From Candidatus Cloacimonadota bacterium (GTDB taxonomy: Bacteria > Cloacimonadota > Cloacimonadia > Cloacimonadales > JAOZMQ01): a stretch of 7,952 bases of DNA. Shown in pieces: positions 1 to 5,903 of the stretch. The first letter of the stretch is position 1. Every line of letters begins with the position of its first letter. The stretch lies in NCBI GenBank assembly GCA_029934195.1, contig JAOZMQ010000132.1:1-7952 (forward strand). Direction: 5' to 3'. Made by a program: the position numbers and the translations under genes. The notes under the pieces are model-generated. The model saw nothing but the letters and a program-made list of their open reading frames with translations. It was not told the DNA's origin and did no database searches.

Positions 1-65
1 AATTTATTCTTTTAAATCCGTGCTAATCCGTGCAATCAGTGGCTTTTATCCTTTTTGTTCAGATA
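1..65 (+). repeat. Intergenic repeat fragment with tandem AATCCGTG units
   Basis: The segment holds AATCCGTG twice in direct orientation (about 16-23 and 25-32), followed by CAATCAGTGGC. Phrases of this kind are familiar as short interspersed intergenic repeats in FCB-group genomes (recollection, not searched). It ends in ATCCTTTTTGTTCAGATA at 48-65, which matches 17 of 18 bases of the right end of the fold-back element at 4344-4361. The window begins inside it, so its left boundary is unknown. It lies directly upstream of the phosphatase gene and does not look coding. Confidence 0.4.
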
Positions 66-89
66 CTACTTAATAGAGGAAAACAGAAA

Positions 90-1196
90 ATGAAAAAAAG
101 AATAATTCTCTTACATATTATATCAATAACATTTGTTTTTTTAAGTGCACAAATAACACCACAAAAATTCATTGATGGACCTTATATTTTTTATTTAGAA
201 AATGGAATTTCAGTAAAATATTACAACAACGGGAAAACTATTTCCAATATTTATAAATTCAATGGAGAACAAGAAATAACTTTTAATGGATTACTAAACG
301 ACAAGAATTGTACTTATTCAATACCACAAAATATTTCAGATAATCCGAATGATCTTATTGGAAAACACGAGAAGATATTTGTTTGCAGTGATATTCATGG
401 ACAAAGTAAAATTTTTGTAGAACTTCTAAAAAACAGTGGAATTATCGATGAAAATAGAAACTGGATTTTTGGTAACGGGATATTAATTATTGATGGAGAT
501 ATTTTTGACAGAGGAGTAGGTGTTACTGAGATTCTTTGGTTAATAATAGGTTTAGAAAAACAAGCACAAAGCTTTGGAGGAGAAGTTCGTGTTCTATTGG
601 GAAATCATGAGATAATGGTTCTGCAAAACGATATGAGATATTTGGATGAAAAATATAACTTAATAGCAAAAACCTTTGAATTAGAGCCAAAAAATCTTTA
701 TGATATAAATACCTTTTTTGGCAAATGGTTAAGAAGTAAAAACACATTATTAAAGATAGATAAATTGTTATTTGTACACGCTGGAATAAGTACAAAAATT
801 GTTGAACAAAATTTATCAATAAATGAAATTAATAATTTGGTAAAAAACAATATTGAGCTTGATAGAAAAAGTATCAAAACAAATGAAACATTGAATTTAA
901 TTTTTGGAAGTTTTGGACTTTTCTGGTACCGTGGATATTTCTACAAAACAAAACGTTATCCGAAAATAACGATTCAGGAATTTGAAACAATTTTGACCCA
1001 GTTTGATGTTGAGAAAATTATTGTAGGTCATACAACTCAAAAAAATATTCTGACGATATTTGATGGAAAAATCATTGCGGTTGATAGTGGCTTAAAGTAT
1101 GGAGATAAAGGAGAGGGATTATTAATTGAGAATAATGATTTTACAATTTTTGATCTAAAAGGAAAGAAGAAAAGTCTTTTTAATAATGAAAAATAA
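90..1196 (+). CDS. Exported PPP-type (Shelph-like) metallophosphoesterase
   Basis: This 368-aa protein is a calcineurin-like metallophosphatase that probably hydrolyses phosphate esters outside the cytoplasm. The N-terminus (MKKRIILLHIISITFVFLSA) is a typical signal peptide: two lysines, a hydrophobic core, then an LSA-Q cleavage-like site and no lipobox cysteine. The metal-site motifs appear in order: SDIHG (about 100-104), GDIFDRG (136-142), GNHE (171-174), VHAG with His230, and VGHT with His314, then VDSG (331-334). WYRGY (279-283) resembles the motif seen in Shewanella-like (Shelph) PPP phosphatases. The ATG at 90 is chosen because AGAGGA lies 9 nt upstream and the signal peptide starts there; a GTG at 30 would add 20 residues encoded by repeat-like DNA. 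The substrate is unknown: it could be a phosphoprotein or a small phosphomonoester. No partner gene is evident; serC follows after 197 nt. I see no convincing terminator behind it. Confidence 0.85.
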   Translation: MKKRIILLHIISITFVFLSAQITPQKFIDGPYIFYLENGISVKYYNNGKTISNIYKFNGEQEITFNGLLNDKNCTYSIPQNISDNPNDLIGKHEKIFVCSDIHGQSKIFVELLKNSGIIDENRNWIFGNGILIIDGDIFDRGVGVTEILWLIIGLEKQAQSFGGEVRVLLGNHEIMVLQNDMRYLDEKYNLIAKTFELEPKNLYDINTFFGKWLRSKNTLLKIDKLLFVHAGISTKIVEQNLSINEINNLVKNNIELDRKSIKTNETLNLIFGSFGLFWYRGYFYKTKRYPKITIQEFETILTQFDVEKIIVGHTTQKNILTIFDGKIIAVDSGLKYGDKGEGLLIENNDFTIFDLKGKKKSLFNNEK

Positions 1197-1393
1197 AAAT
1201 ACAGGAGTAACTTGCGATACTCAAAAATTTTCGATTTGCAGAGATTTCTGGATTAAAGAACATACTCGTTCCCCTTTAAAAATGTACCCATTTGATTTTA
1301 CGGTCTGGAGTTCTAACTTATTAAAAAAAAGACTTGCTTTTAATTTTATAAAAAAAAATTGTGCATAAATATAAAAAAATGGAGGTTTTAGAA

Positions 1394-2476
1394 ATGAAAA
1401 GAGTTCATATTTTCAATGCAGGACCAACTGTATTACCACTTGAAGTATTACAAGAAGTTCAAAAAGATCTTGTCGATTACAAAGGTAAAGGTCTTTCCGT
1501 TATGGAAATGAGTCATCGTTCTGTTGAATATCAAGGAATTATTGATAACGCTGTTGCTTCTGTTAAGAGGCTTCTTAATATTGGTGATGATTATGAAGTA
1601 TTGTTCCTTCAAGGTGGAGCAAGTACACAGTTCTATATGATTCCTTTGAATTTCTGTCCCGATGGAAAAGTTGCAAATTATGTTGATACCGGTGCTTGGT
1701 CTGCAAAAGCAATTAAAGAAGCGAAAAATATTGGTAAAGATGTTCATGTTGCTGCCAGCTCAAAAGACAAAGATTATACTTTTATTCCAAAAGAATTATC
1801 AATTTCAGAAAACGCAGCTTATGTTCATATTACATCTAACAATACAATTCGTGGAACTGAATATCATATTGACCCAAATATTCCAGCTGATATTCCTCTT
1901 ATCGCCGATATGTCTTCTGATATTATGAGTAAACCTTTTGATGTAAAAAAATATTCTTTAATTTATGCAGGTGCACAAAAAAATATCGGTCCAGCAGGAA
2001 CAACTCTTGTAATTATCAAAAAGGATTTCCTTAAAACTGCAAATATAAATCTTCCTACAATGATGGCTTATAAAACTCATGCAGATAAAGGTTCAATGTT
2101 CAATACTCCTCCAACATTTGCAATTTATGTTGTTGGTAAGGTTTTAAAATGGATTGAAGATAAAGGTGGACTGGAAGGATTTGCAAAAATAAATCAAGAA
2201 AAAGCAAGCTATCTTTACAATATTTTTGATAGCTCTGATTTCTATAAAGGCACAGTTGTCAAAGAAGATCGTTCTTTAATGAATATTCCTTTTAGACTTC
2301 CTACTGAAGAACTTGAAAAGAAATTTATTGCAGAAGCTACCGCAAAAGACATGATTGGACTGAAAGGTCATAGAAGTGTTGGTGGTTGTAGAGCATCTGT
2401 TTACAATTCTTTGCCACTTGAATCAGCAAAAGCTCTTTCTGAATTTATGGTTGAATTTGAAAAAAATAACAAATAA
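1394..2476 (+). CDS. serC: Phosphoserine aminotransferase SerC
   Basis: This 360-aa protein is a cytoplasmic PLP-dependent class V aminotransferase. It converts 3-phosphohydroxypyruvate plus glutamate to O-phosphoserine plus 2-oxoglutarate in serine synthesis, and in some bacteria also the matching step of pyridoxal phosphate synthesis. Visible signatures are the N-terminal FNAGPTVLP, MSHRS, FLQGGAS (about 71-77), TGAWS, SNNTIRGTE, DMSSDIMS, the PLP-lysine segment YAGAQKNIGPAG (Lys196) and the C-terminal HRSVGGCRASVYN (326-338) that binds the substrate phosphate. Length matches the family norm of about 360. The ATG at 1394 is chosen because GGAGG sits at 1381-1385, 8 nt upstream, and the protein then begins MKRVHIFNAGP as family members do; a GTG at 1361 would run through that Shine-Dalgarno. 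The gene is monocistronic here: serA is not adjacent, and a strong terminator follows 19 nt after the stop. Confidence 0.97.
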   Translation: MKRVHIFNAGPTVLPLEVLQEVQKDLVDYKGKGLSVMEMSHRSVEYQGIIDNAVASVKRLLNIGDDYEVLFLQGGASTQFYMIPLNFCPDGKVANYVDTGAWSAKAIKEAKNIGKDVHVAASSKDKDYTFIPKELSISENAAYVHITSNNTIRGTEYHIDPNIPADIPLIADMSSDIMSKPFDVKKYSLIYAGAQKNIGPAGTTLVIIKKDFLKTANINLPTMMAYKTHADKGSMFNTPPTFAIYVVGKVLKWIEDKGGLEGFAKINQEKASYLYNIFDSSDFYKGTVVKEDRSLMNIPFRLPTEELEKKFIAEATAKDMIGLKGHRSVGGCRASVYNSLPLESAKALSEFMVEFEKNNK

Positions 2477-2495
2477 CTGAAAAATAAAAATTCTG

Positions 2496-2524
2496 AAAAC
2501 CTCGATTTAATCGAGGTTTTTTTT
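2496..2524 (+). terminator. Rho-independent terminator of serC
   Basis: A perfect 11-bp stem, AAAACCTCGAT (2496-2506) with ATCGAGGTTTT (2510-2520), encloses a 3-nt loop. It runs into eight consecutive T (2517-2524). It starts 20 nt after the serC stop. The A tract opposite the T tract means it could also work, less well, on the other strand. Confidence 0.92.
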
Positions 2525-2649
2525 GTAGAGCAAGCATCTTGCTTGCCTCTTTGGCTACTGGAAACAGGCGTTCCCGGCTTATCTTTCGGAAAAAAGAAAC
2601 CTTTTCTTCTGAAATGAAAATTATTGATCCATTAAGCTAAAACAAGTTT
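2525..2649. repeat. Intergenic segment with REP-like palindrome
   Basis: This non-coding stretch lies between the two convergent genes. It contains GCAAGCA-TCT-TGCTTGC, a perfect 7-bp inverted repeat at 2530-2546. Flanking GTAG and CTAC and a partial GAG/CTC pairing can lengthen the stem. The following sequence (GGCTACTGGAAACAGGCGTT and onward) is visibly more GC-rich than the surroundings and has no reading frame. It looks like a member of a repetitive extragenic palindrome family, but only one copy is in the window, so this is a guess. Confidence 0.35.
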
Positions 2650-2690
2650 AAAAGGTGTGGAAACCCCGAAAAGAGGGGATTGCACACCCT
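2650..2690 (-). terminator. Probable terminator of the ABC ATPase gene
   Basis: Read on the minus strand, the stem pairs GGTGTG-type outer arms (2683-2688 with 2654-2659) and inner CCCC/GGGG arms (2664-2667 with 2675-2678) around a 7-nt loop. One or two mismatches lie between the two helices. The outer arm is followed on the minus strand by TTTT (2653-2650). It begins 16 nt after the stop codon of the ATPase gene. The T run is short, so efficiency is uncertain. Confidence 0.6.
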
Positions 2691-2705
2691 TCTATACATT
2701 AAGGA

Positions 2706-3818
2706 TTATTCTTTATACATAATAGCTTTATCATCTTCCGTATCAAAGAAATGAGCCTTTTTCATATCAAAAGTTATTACAATTTCTTTATTAGTTTTTG
2801 GCAATTTTTTAGGATCAAAACGAGCTACTAATTTTGATTTTTTTGTTTTTAAATAAACAATAAATTCATTTCCCATAGGTTCTACAACTTCACAAATAGT
2901 TGTAACTTTTTGTGGGGATTCCGCCAATGAATCATAATCTGAATCATAAAGATCTTCTGGACGTAACCCCATTACAACTTTTTTGTTAAGATATTTCTCC
3001 ATTAAAGAATATTGCGATTTATCTAATTCAACTTTAAAATCTCCATCAAAAAAGAATAGTTTCCGATTTTCAGTAATAATTTTACCTTCAAATTGATTAA
3101 TAGAAGGAGAACCTAAAAAACCTGCCACAAAAAGATTTTTAGGATTATTATAAATATCTAATGGAGCATTTATTTGTTGAACAATTCCATCTTTCATAAC
3201 AACAATTTTATCAGCCATTGTCATCGCTTCAACCTGATCATGAGTAACATAAATCATAGTTGTATCAAGTTTTTGATGCAATTTAATAATTTCTGCACGC
3301 ATTTGAACACGAAGTTTCGCATCAAGATTTGAGAGTGGTTCGTCGAATAAAAAAACTTTTGGATTACGAACAATTGCTCTTCCAAGAGCTACTCTCTGAC
3401 GTTGACCACCAGAAAGTTGTTTGGGCTTTCTCTCCAGTAAATTCTCGATACCAAGAAGATTAGCAACTTCTTTAACTTTTTCAGCAATATCTGATTTCTT
3501 ATATTTTCTCAGTTTAAGAGCAAAAGCCATATTATCAAAAACTGTCATATGAGGATAAAGAGCATAATTTTGAAAAACCATTGCTATGTCTCTGTCTTTT
3601 GGAGGAATATCGTTTACCAATTTCTCTCCAATATGAATAGAGCCCTCTGTAATTGATTCTAAACCAGCAATCATTCTCAAAGTTGTTGTTTTTCCACAAC
3701 CTGAAGGTCCAACAAAAATAACAAATTCTTTATCTTCTGCAATAATTTCTACACCTTTTACAGCATGAAATCCATTATCATATATCTTATTTACATTCTT
3801 TAACACAACTTTTGCCAT
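2706..3818 (-). CDS. MalK/UgpC/MsmX-type sugar ABC transporter ATPase
   Basis: This 370-aa protein is a nucleotide-binding subunit of a carbohydrate (CUT1-type) ABC importer, acting at the inner face of the membrane as a dimer. It has every ABC element: Walker A GPSGCGKTT (about 37-45), Q-loop QNYALYPHMTV (Gln83), signature LSGGQRQR (135-142), Walker B VFLFDEP (155-161), D-loop SNLDAKLR and H-loop His193 (THDQ). A C-terminal OB-fold/TOBE region follows, with GLRPEDL (284-290), typical of MalK relatives in sequence and total length. The ATG at 3818 is chosen because the protein then starts MAKVVLKNVNKIY and GGAGG lies 5 nt upstream; an in-frame ATG at 3842 has no such site. No permease or binding-protein gene is near, so it may be a shared ATPase serving several importers, as MsmX does in Bacillus. 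The sugar cannot be read from the sequence. Confidence 0.93.
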   Translation of the reverse strand: MAKVVLKNVNKIYDNGFHAVKGVEIIAEDKEFVIFVGPSGCGKTTTLRMIAGLESITEGSIHIGEKLVNDIPPKDRDIAMVFQNYALYPHMTVFDNMAFALKLRKYKKSDIAEKVKEVANLLGIENLLERKPKQLSGGQRQRVALGRAIVRNPKVFLFDEPLSNLDAKLRVQMRAEIIKLHQKLDTTMIYVTHDQVEAMTMADKIVVMKDGIVQQINAPLDIYNNPKNLFVAGFLGSPSINQFEGKIITENRKLFFFDGDFKVELDKSQYSLMEKYLNKKVVMGLRPEDLYDSDYDSLAESPQKVTTICEVVEPMGNEFIVYLKTKKSKLVARFDPKKLPKTNKEIVITFDMKKAHFFDTEDDKAIMYKE

Positions 3819-3843
3819 TAGATCCTCCATCGGAAATTTCATA

Positions 3844-3880
3844 TTTATAAGAGTTTAAGTATATTTGAATAAAAAATTAA
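3844..3880 (-). promoter_or_regulatory. Possible promoter of the ABC ATPase gene
   Basis: On the minus strand a TATAAA box (3849-3844) lies 25 nt before the start codon. A poor -35 candidate (TTATTC) sits 17 nt further upstream. The -10 match is good but such boxes are common in AT-rich DNA. Repeat copy A begins about 36 bp upstream of this box, so the repeat may influence expression. Confidence 0.25.
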
Positions 3881-3884
3881 TTTT

Positions 3885-4086
3885 AGAACACCTGACCTCA
3901 AAGTAATGTTTTTTTGCTAATCCTATTAACAGCTTACGATTACTGGATTACGTATTTTCATCGTAAGATTTTAATATGGACAAGAATTTCAAAAACAATT
4001 TGCCTTTGCGACTTTGTGGAAAAAATAATTTCTTTTTACGCGAGAAACTCCAGTGTCACACTAAAACCATTAAGGTCAGGTGTTCT
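3885..4086. mobile_element. ~202-bp element with 14-bp inverted ends (repeat copy A)
   Basis: The ends are perfect inverted repeats: AGAACACCTGACCT at 3885-3898 and AGGTCAGGTGTTCT at 4073-4086. Inside are a perfect 8-bp stem, CTTACGAT (3933-3940) with ATCGTAAG (3960-3967), and the small palindrome AGTGTCACACT (4052-4062). Its left ~150 bp is similar to 7816-7952: both share AGAACAC-TG-CCTCAAA, TAATCCTAT, AGCTTACG-TTAC, CCTTTGCG-CTTTG and AATTTC in the same order. The size, inverted ends and lack of a gene suggest a MITE-like non-autonomous element. No clear target-site duplication is visible, so a dispersed structured repeat or a small RNA is an alternative. Confidence 0.5.
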
Positions 4087-4231
4087 GAGTTTAATATTAA
4101 AAGACTATTATAATAAAAAAGAAATAATTTTTATTGCTTTGTTTATGTCAAATAGAAAATCAATTAGATAGAATAATAAGGAGTTGTATCATTTAGAATT
4201 CTCAAAAAAGCTGTCTCGATTTATTATATAG

Positions 4232-4361
4232 TATCTGAACGGAAACTAACTTTCTCTAAATTTTCTTTTTTTTGTCGCTTCTATGAATCTGAAAAATAAA
4301 TAATTTTCCAATTTATTTTTCTTCATTTTCTTCATGGTAAAAAATCCTTTTCGTTCAGATA
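4232..4361. repeat. 130-bp fold-back element with inverted ends
   Basis: TATCTGAACGGAAA (4232-4245) and TTTTCGTTCAGATA (4348-4361) are inverted repeats matching at 13 of 14 positions. In the centre GAAAAATAAAT (4291-4301) and ATTTATTTTTC (4311-4321) form a perfect 11-bp stem around a 9-nt loop. A 3-nt bulge allows ATGAA/TTCAT pairing to extend it. The right end recurs at 48-65 in the same orientation (17 of 18 bases), which argues for a dispersed family. Lying directly after the stop of the glycosyltransferase gene, the hairpin might also help end its transcript, but no T tract follows. Confidence 0.45.
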
Positions 4362-4365
4362 TGAG

Positions 4366-5298
4366 TTATACATTTATTTTTTCAGCAATAGAAACCTGTG
4401 ATTTTTTATTAATTTTCCGATTTTGATTTACCAATAATTCACCGATCAATCCAACAGAAAACAACTGAACTCCAACCATTATTAACAAAACGCCAAGAAA
4501 AAGAAGTGGTCTATTTGTTAAAGAATTTCCAAACACATATTTTGAGATTGTTAAGTAAAAACTAATAGATGAACCGGATAAGAAAAATAATAACCCAACT
4601 CCTCCAAAAAGATATAGCGGACTATGAGTATATTTTGTAACAAGTTTAACTGTTAATAAATCTAAAAAACCTCTAATATATCTTTCGATACCATATTTCG
4701 ATTTACCAAAACTTCTTTTTCGGTGGAGAACAGGAATCTCAGTAACCAAAAATCCCCTTGCATGAGCAAGAGCTGGAATATATCTGTGCATTTCACCATA
4801 AACATCAATTTCTTTAATTACTTCTTTTTTGTACGCTTTGAAGCCACAATTGTAATCATGTAATTTCAGTGAAAAGGTTTTTTGAGTAACAAGATTGAAT
4901 AATTTTGATGGTAAAGTCTTACTAAGTGGATCATGCCTTTTTTTCTTCCATCCGGCAACTAAATCATAACCTTCTGCTATTTTTTCAATAAAGTGTTCAA
5001 TTTCATCTGGATTATCTTGCAAATCTGCATCCATTGTGAAAATAATATCACCTGTACAGAGATCAAAACCACTTTGTAATCCGGCAGCTTTTCCAAAATT
5101 TTTCCTGAATTTTAGAACTTTTACTTGTGAATCTTTAGTGCCAAGTTCCTTTAGAATTTGAAAGCTTTTATCTGTACTTCCATCATCAACAAAAATTATT
5201 TCATATTCATATTTCTTAACATTTTCGAGAATTTCATAATAGAGAATTTCTATACTTGATTCTTCATTAAAAACAGGGATAACAAAAGATAATTTCAT
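4366..5298 (-). CDS. Polyprenyl/dolichyl-phosphate sugar synthase-like GT2 glycosyltransferase
   Basis: This 310-aa GT-A enzyme belongs to the DPMS/GtrB/ArnC group. Members move a sugar from a nucleotide donor to a membrane polyprenyl or dolichyl phosphate on the cytoplasmic face. Seen are VIPVFNEE at the N-terminus, VDDGSTD (about 37-43), the metal-binding DADLQDNPDE (90-99), GEMHRYIPAL (168-177) and the basic RKRSFGKSKYG (193-203). Two C-terminal membrane helices follow (about 228-252 and 265-288), then a short polar tail. This is the GtrB-like layout. The ATG at 5298 is chosen because it lies 7 nt after the stop of the kinase gene with GAGAAG in between, and the protein then starts MKLSFVIPVFNEE; a TTG at 5313 would overlap that gene. 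It is the last gene of the operon, so its acceptor may be the isoprenoid phosphate made by the upstream genes. The sugar is unknown. Confidence 0.9.
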   Translation of the reverse strand: MKLSFVIPVFNEESSIEILYYEILENVKKYEYEIIFVDDGSTDKSFQILKELGTKDSQVKVLKFRKNFGKAAGLQSGFDLCTGDIIFTMDADLQDNPDEIEHFIEKIAEGYDLVAGWKKKRHDPLSKTLPSKLFNLVTQKTFSLKLHDYNCGFKAYKKEVIKEIDVYGEMHRYIPALAHARGFLVTEIPVLHRKRSFGKSKYGIERYIRGFLDLLTVKLVTKYTHSPLYLFGGVGLLFFLSGSSISFYLTISKYVFGNSLTNRPLLFLGVLLIMVGVQLFSVGLIGELLVNQNRKINKKSQVSIAEKINV

Positions 5299-5305
5299 TT
5301 TCTTC

Positions 5306-5902
5306 TCACACAAAGATATTTACTAAAAGCATTGAAAATCCGGCGACTAATGGGATTTTAATATTATCATCAAGTTGGATATGAGATAATTCAGCGATAG
5401 TAGTTGAGATTGCACCAACAAAAGCTAATACAGGATGAATAAAAAAAAGAGCAAAAATATACGTTGAAACAAAACAAGCAAGTGAGCCTTCTAAACTTTT
5501 ACTCGTTCCTTTAAATTTTCTTTTTCCGAAAGGCATTCCGATAATTGCAGCACTTGAATCACCAATCGCAAGACAAGCAAGAGCCACAAAAGCAATTTGA
5601 GGTGGTAAAAAAGCAATACAAATCACAACTGAAACCATTAAATAAGTTGCTCCTGTAAAGTTTCTTATTTCATGTTTTCTTAGCATCAATCCAAAAAAAC
5701 GATAGAAAAATTTTTTAAATGATATATTTTCTAACCTGAAATAATCTATGATAAACGAAAGAATGGTTAAAGGGATTACAATTAACAGTGTCAACTTCCG
5801 ATTTTCAAGCAATAAATATCTATAGCCAATCGGAATAAGAAGTGAACTGATATGAAAAGATTTACGATAAATTTCTGTTAAATGTTTTGATTCCATTTGC
5901 AT
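5306..5902 (-). CDS. DGK1/SEC59/VTE5-type CTP-dependent polyprenol or lipid kinase
   Basis: This 198-aa integral membrane protein has about six hydrophobic segments. It belongs to the family that includes dolichol kinase SEC59, yeast diacylglycerol kinase DGK1 and phytol kinase VTE5, which use CTP to phosphorylate a lipid alcohol. Diagnostic features are the N-terminal EIYRKSFH, LRKHEIRNFTGATYLM (about 74-89), the nucleotide-binding loop AIGDSSAAIIGMPFGKRKF (112-130) with KSLEGS (135-140), and the C-terminal DDNIKIPLVAG. CarS/CdsA-type cytidylyltransferases are related and such proteins are often mislabelled, but the GD-FG-K-KSLEGS pattern favours a kinase. The ATG at 5902 starts 1 nt after the stop of the reductase gene; an ATG at 5896 is an alternative two codons in. 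There is no clear Shine-Dalgarno, so translation probably depends on coupling. Being between a geranylgeranyl reductase and a DPMS-like transferase points to an isoprenoid alcohol rather than diacylglycerol as substrate (inference). Confidence 0.82.
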   Translation of the reverse strand: MQMESKHLTEIYRKSFHISSLLIPIGYRYLLLENRKLTLLIVIPLTILSFIIDYFRLENISFKKFFYRFFGLMLRKHEIRNFTGATYLMVSVVICIAFLPPQIAFVALACLAIGDSSAAIIGMPFGKRKFKGTSKSLEGSLACFVSTYIFALFFIHPVLAFVGAISTTIAELSHIQLDDNIKIPLVAGFSMLLVNIFV

Positions 5903-5903
5903 T

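Larger units (their letters stand above)
3819..4365. other. Gene-free, repeat-rich gap of 547 bp
   Basis: This gap lies between the ABC ATPase start and the stop of the glycosyltransferase gene. It contains the ATPase leader and possible promoter, the 202-bp inverted-end element, about 145 bp without recognisable content, and the 130-bp fold-back element. A plus-strand open frame (3914-4171) starts inside the element, has no Shine-Dalgarno and resembles nothing I know. No convincing terminator with a T tract was found for the four-gene operon that ends here. Confidence 0.6.

Noticed and set aside
30..89. Upstream GTG extension of the phosphatase gene
   Set aside because: It would place 20 residues encoded by repeat DNA before a clean signal peptide, and the ATG at 90 has its own AGAGGA site.
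523..819. Minus-strand frame opposite the phosphatase gene
   Set aside because: It is antisense to a gene with intact catalytic motifs and shows no domain of its own.
1186..1368. 60-codon frame between the phosphatase gene and serC
   Set aside because: It overlaps the end of the phosphatase gene, has no Shine-Dalgarno, and the product has no recognisable domain or composition.
1361..1393. GTG start extending serC by 11 residues
   Set aside because: The extension contains the GGAGG ribosome site of the ATG at 1394, and family members begin near FNAGP.
1197..1393. Riboswitch or tRNA in the serC leader
   Set aside because: I saw no cloverleaf, T-box or other known conserved core, and no strong stem; a weak AAAAG/CTTTT pairing near 1330 is not meaningful.
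1448..1928. Frames on both strands inside serC (minus 1448-1747, plus 1662-1928)
   Set aside because: They are out-of-frame shadows of a confidently identified enzyme.
3819..3842. ATG at 3842 as the start of the ABC ATPase
   Set aside because: The ATG at 3818 has GGAGG at ideal spacing and gives the usual family N-terminus.
3914..4171. 85-codon plus-strand frame in the repeat element
   Set aside because: It starts inside the inverted-end element and runs across its right end, has no ribosome site, and no family likeness.
5299..5313. TTG start of the glycosyltransferase gene
   Set aside because: It would overlap the kinase gene and add five residues; the ATG at 5298 fits the family start and the junction spacing.
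5306..5902. CDP-archaeol synthase (CarS) or CdsA as the identity of the membrane enzyme
   Set aside because: The GDSSAA-FGKRKF-KSLEGS pattern fits the DGK1/SEC59/VTE5 group better; CarS proteins carry a different GD-K-KRR-type loop as I recall them. Not fully excluded.
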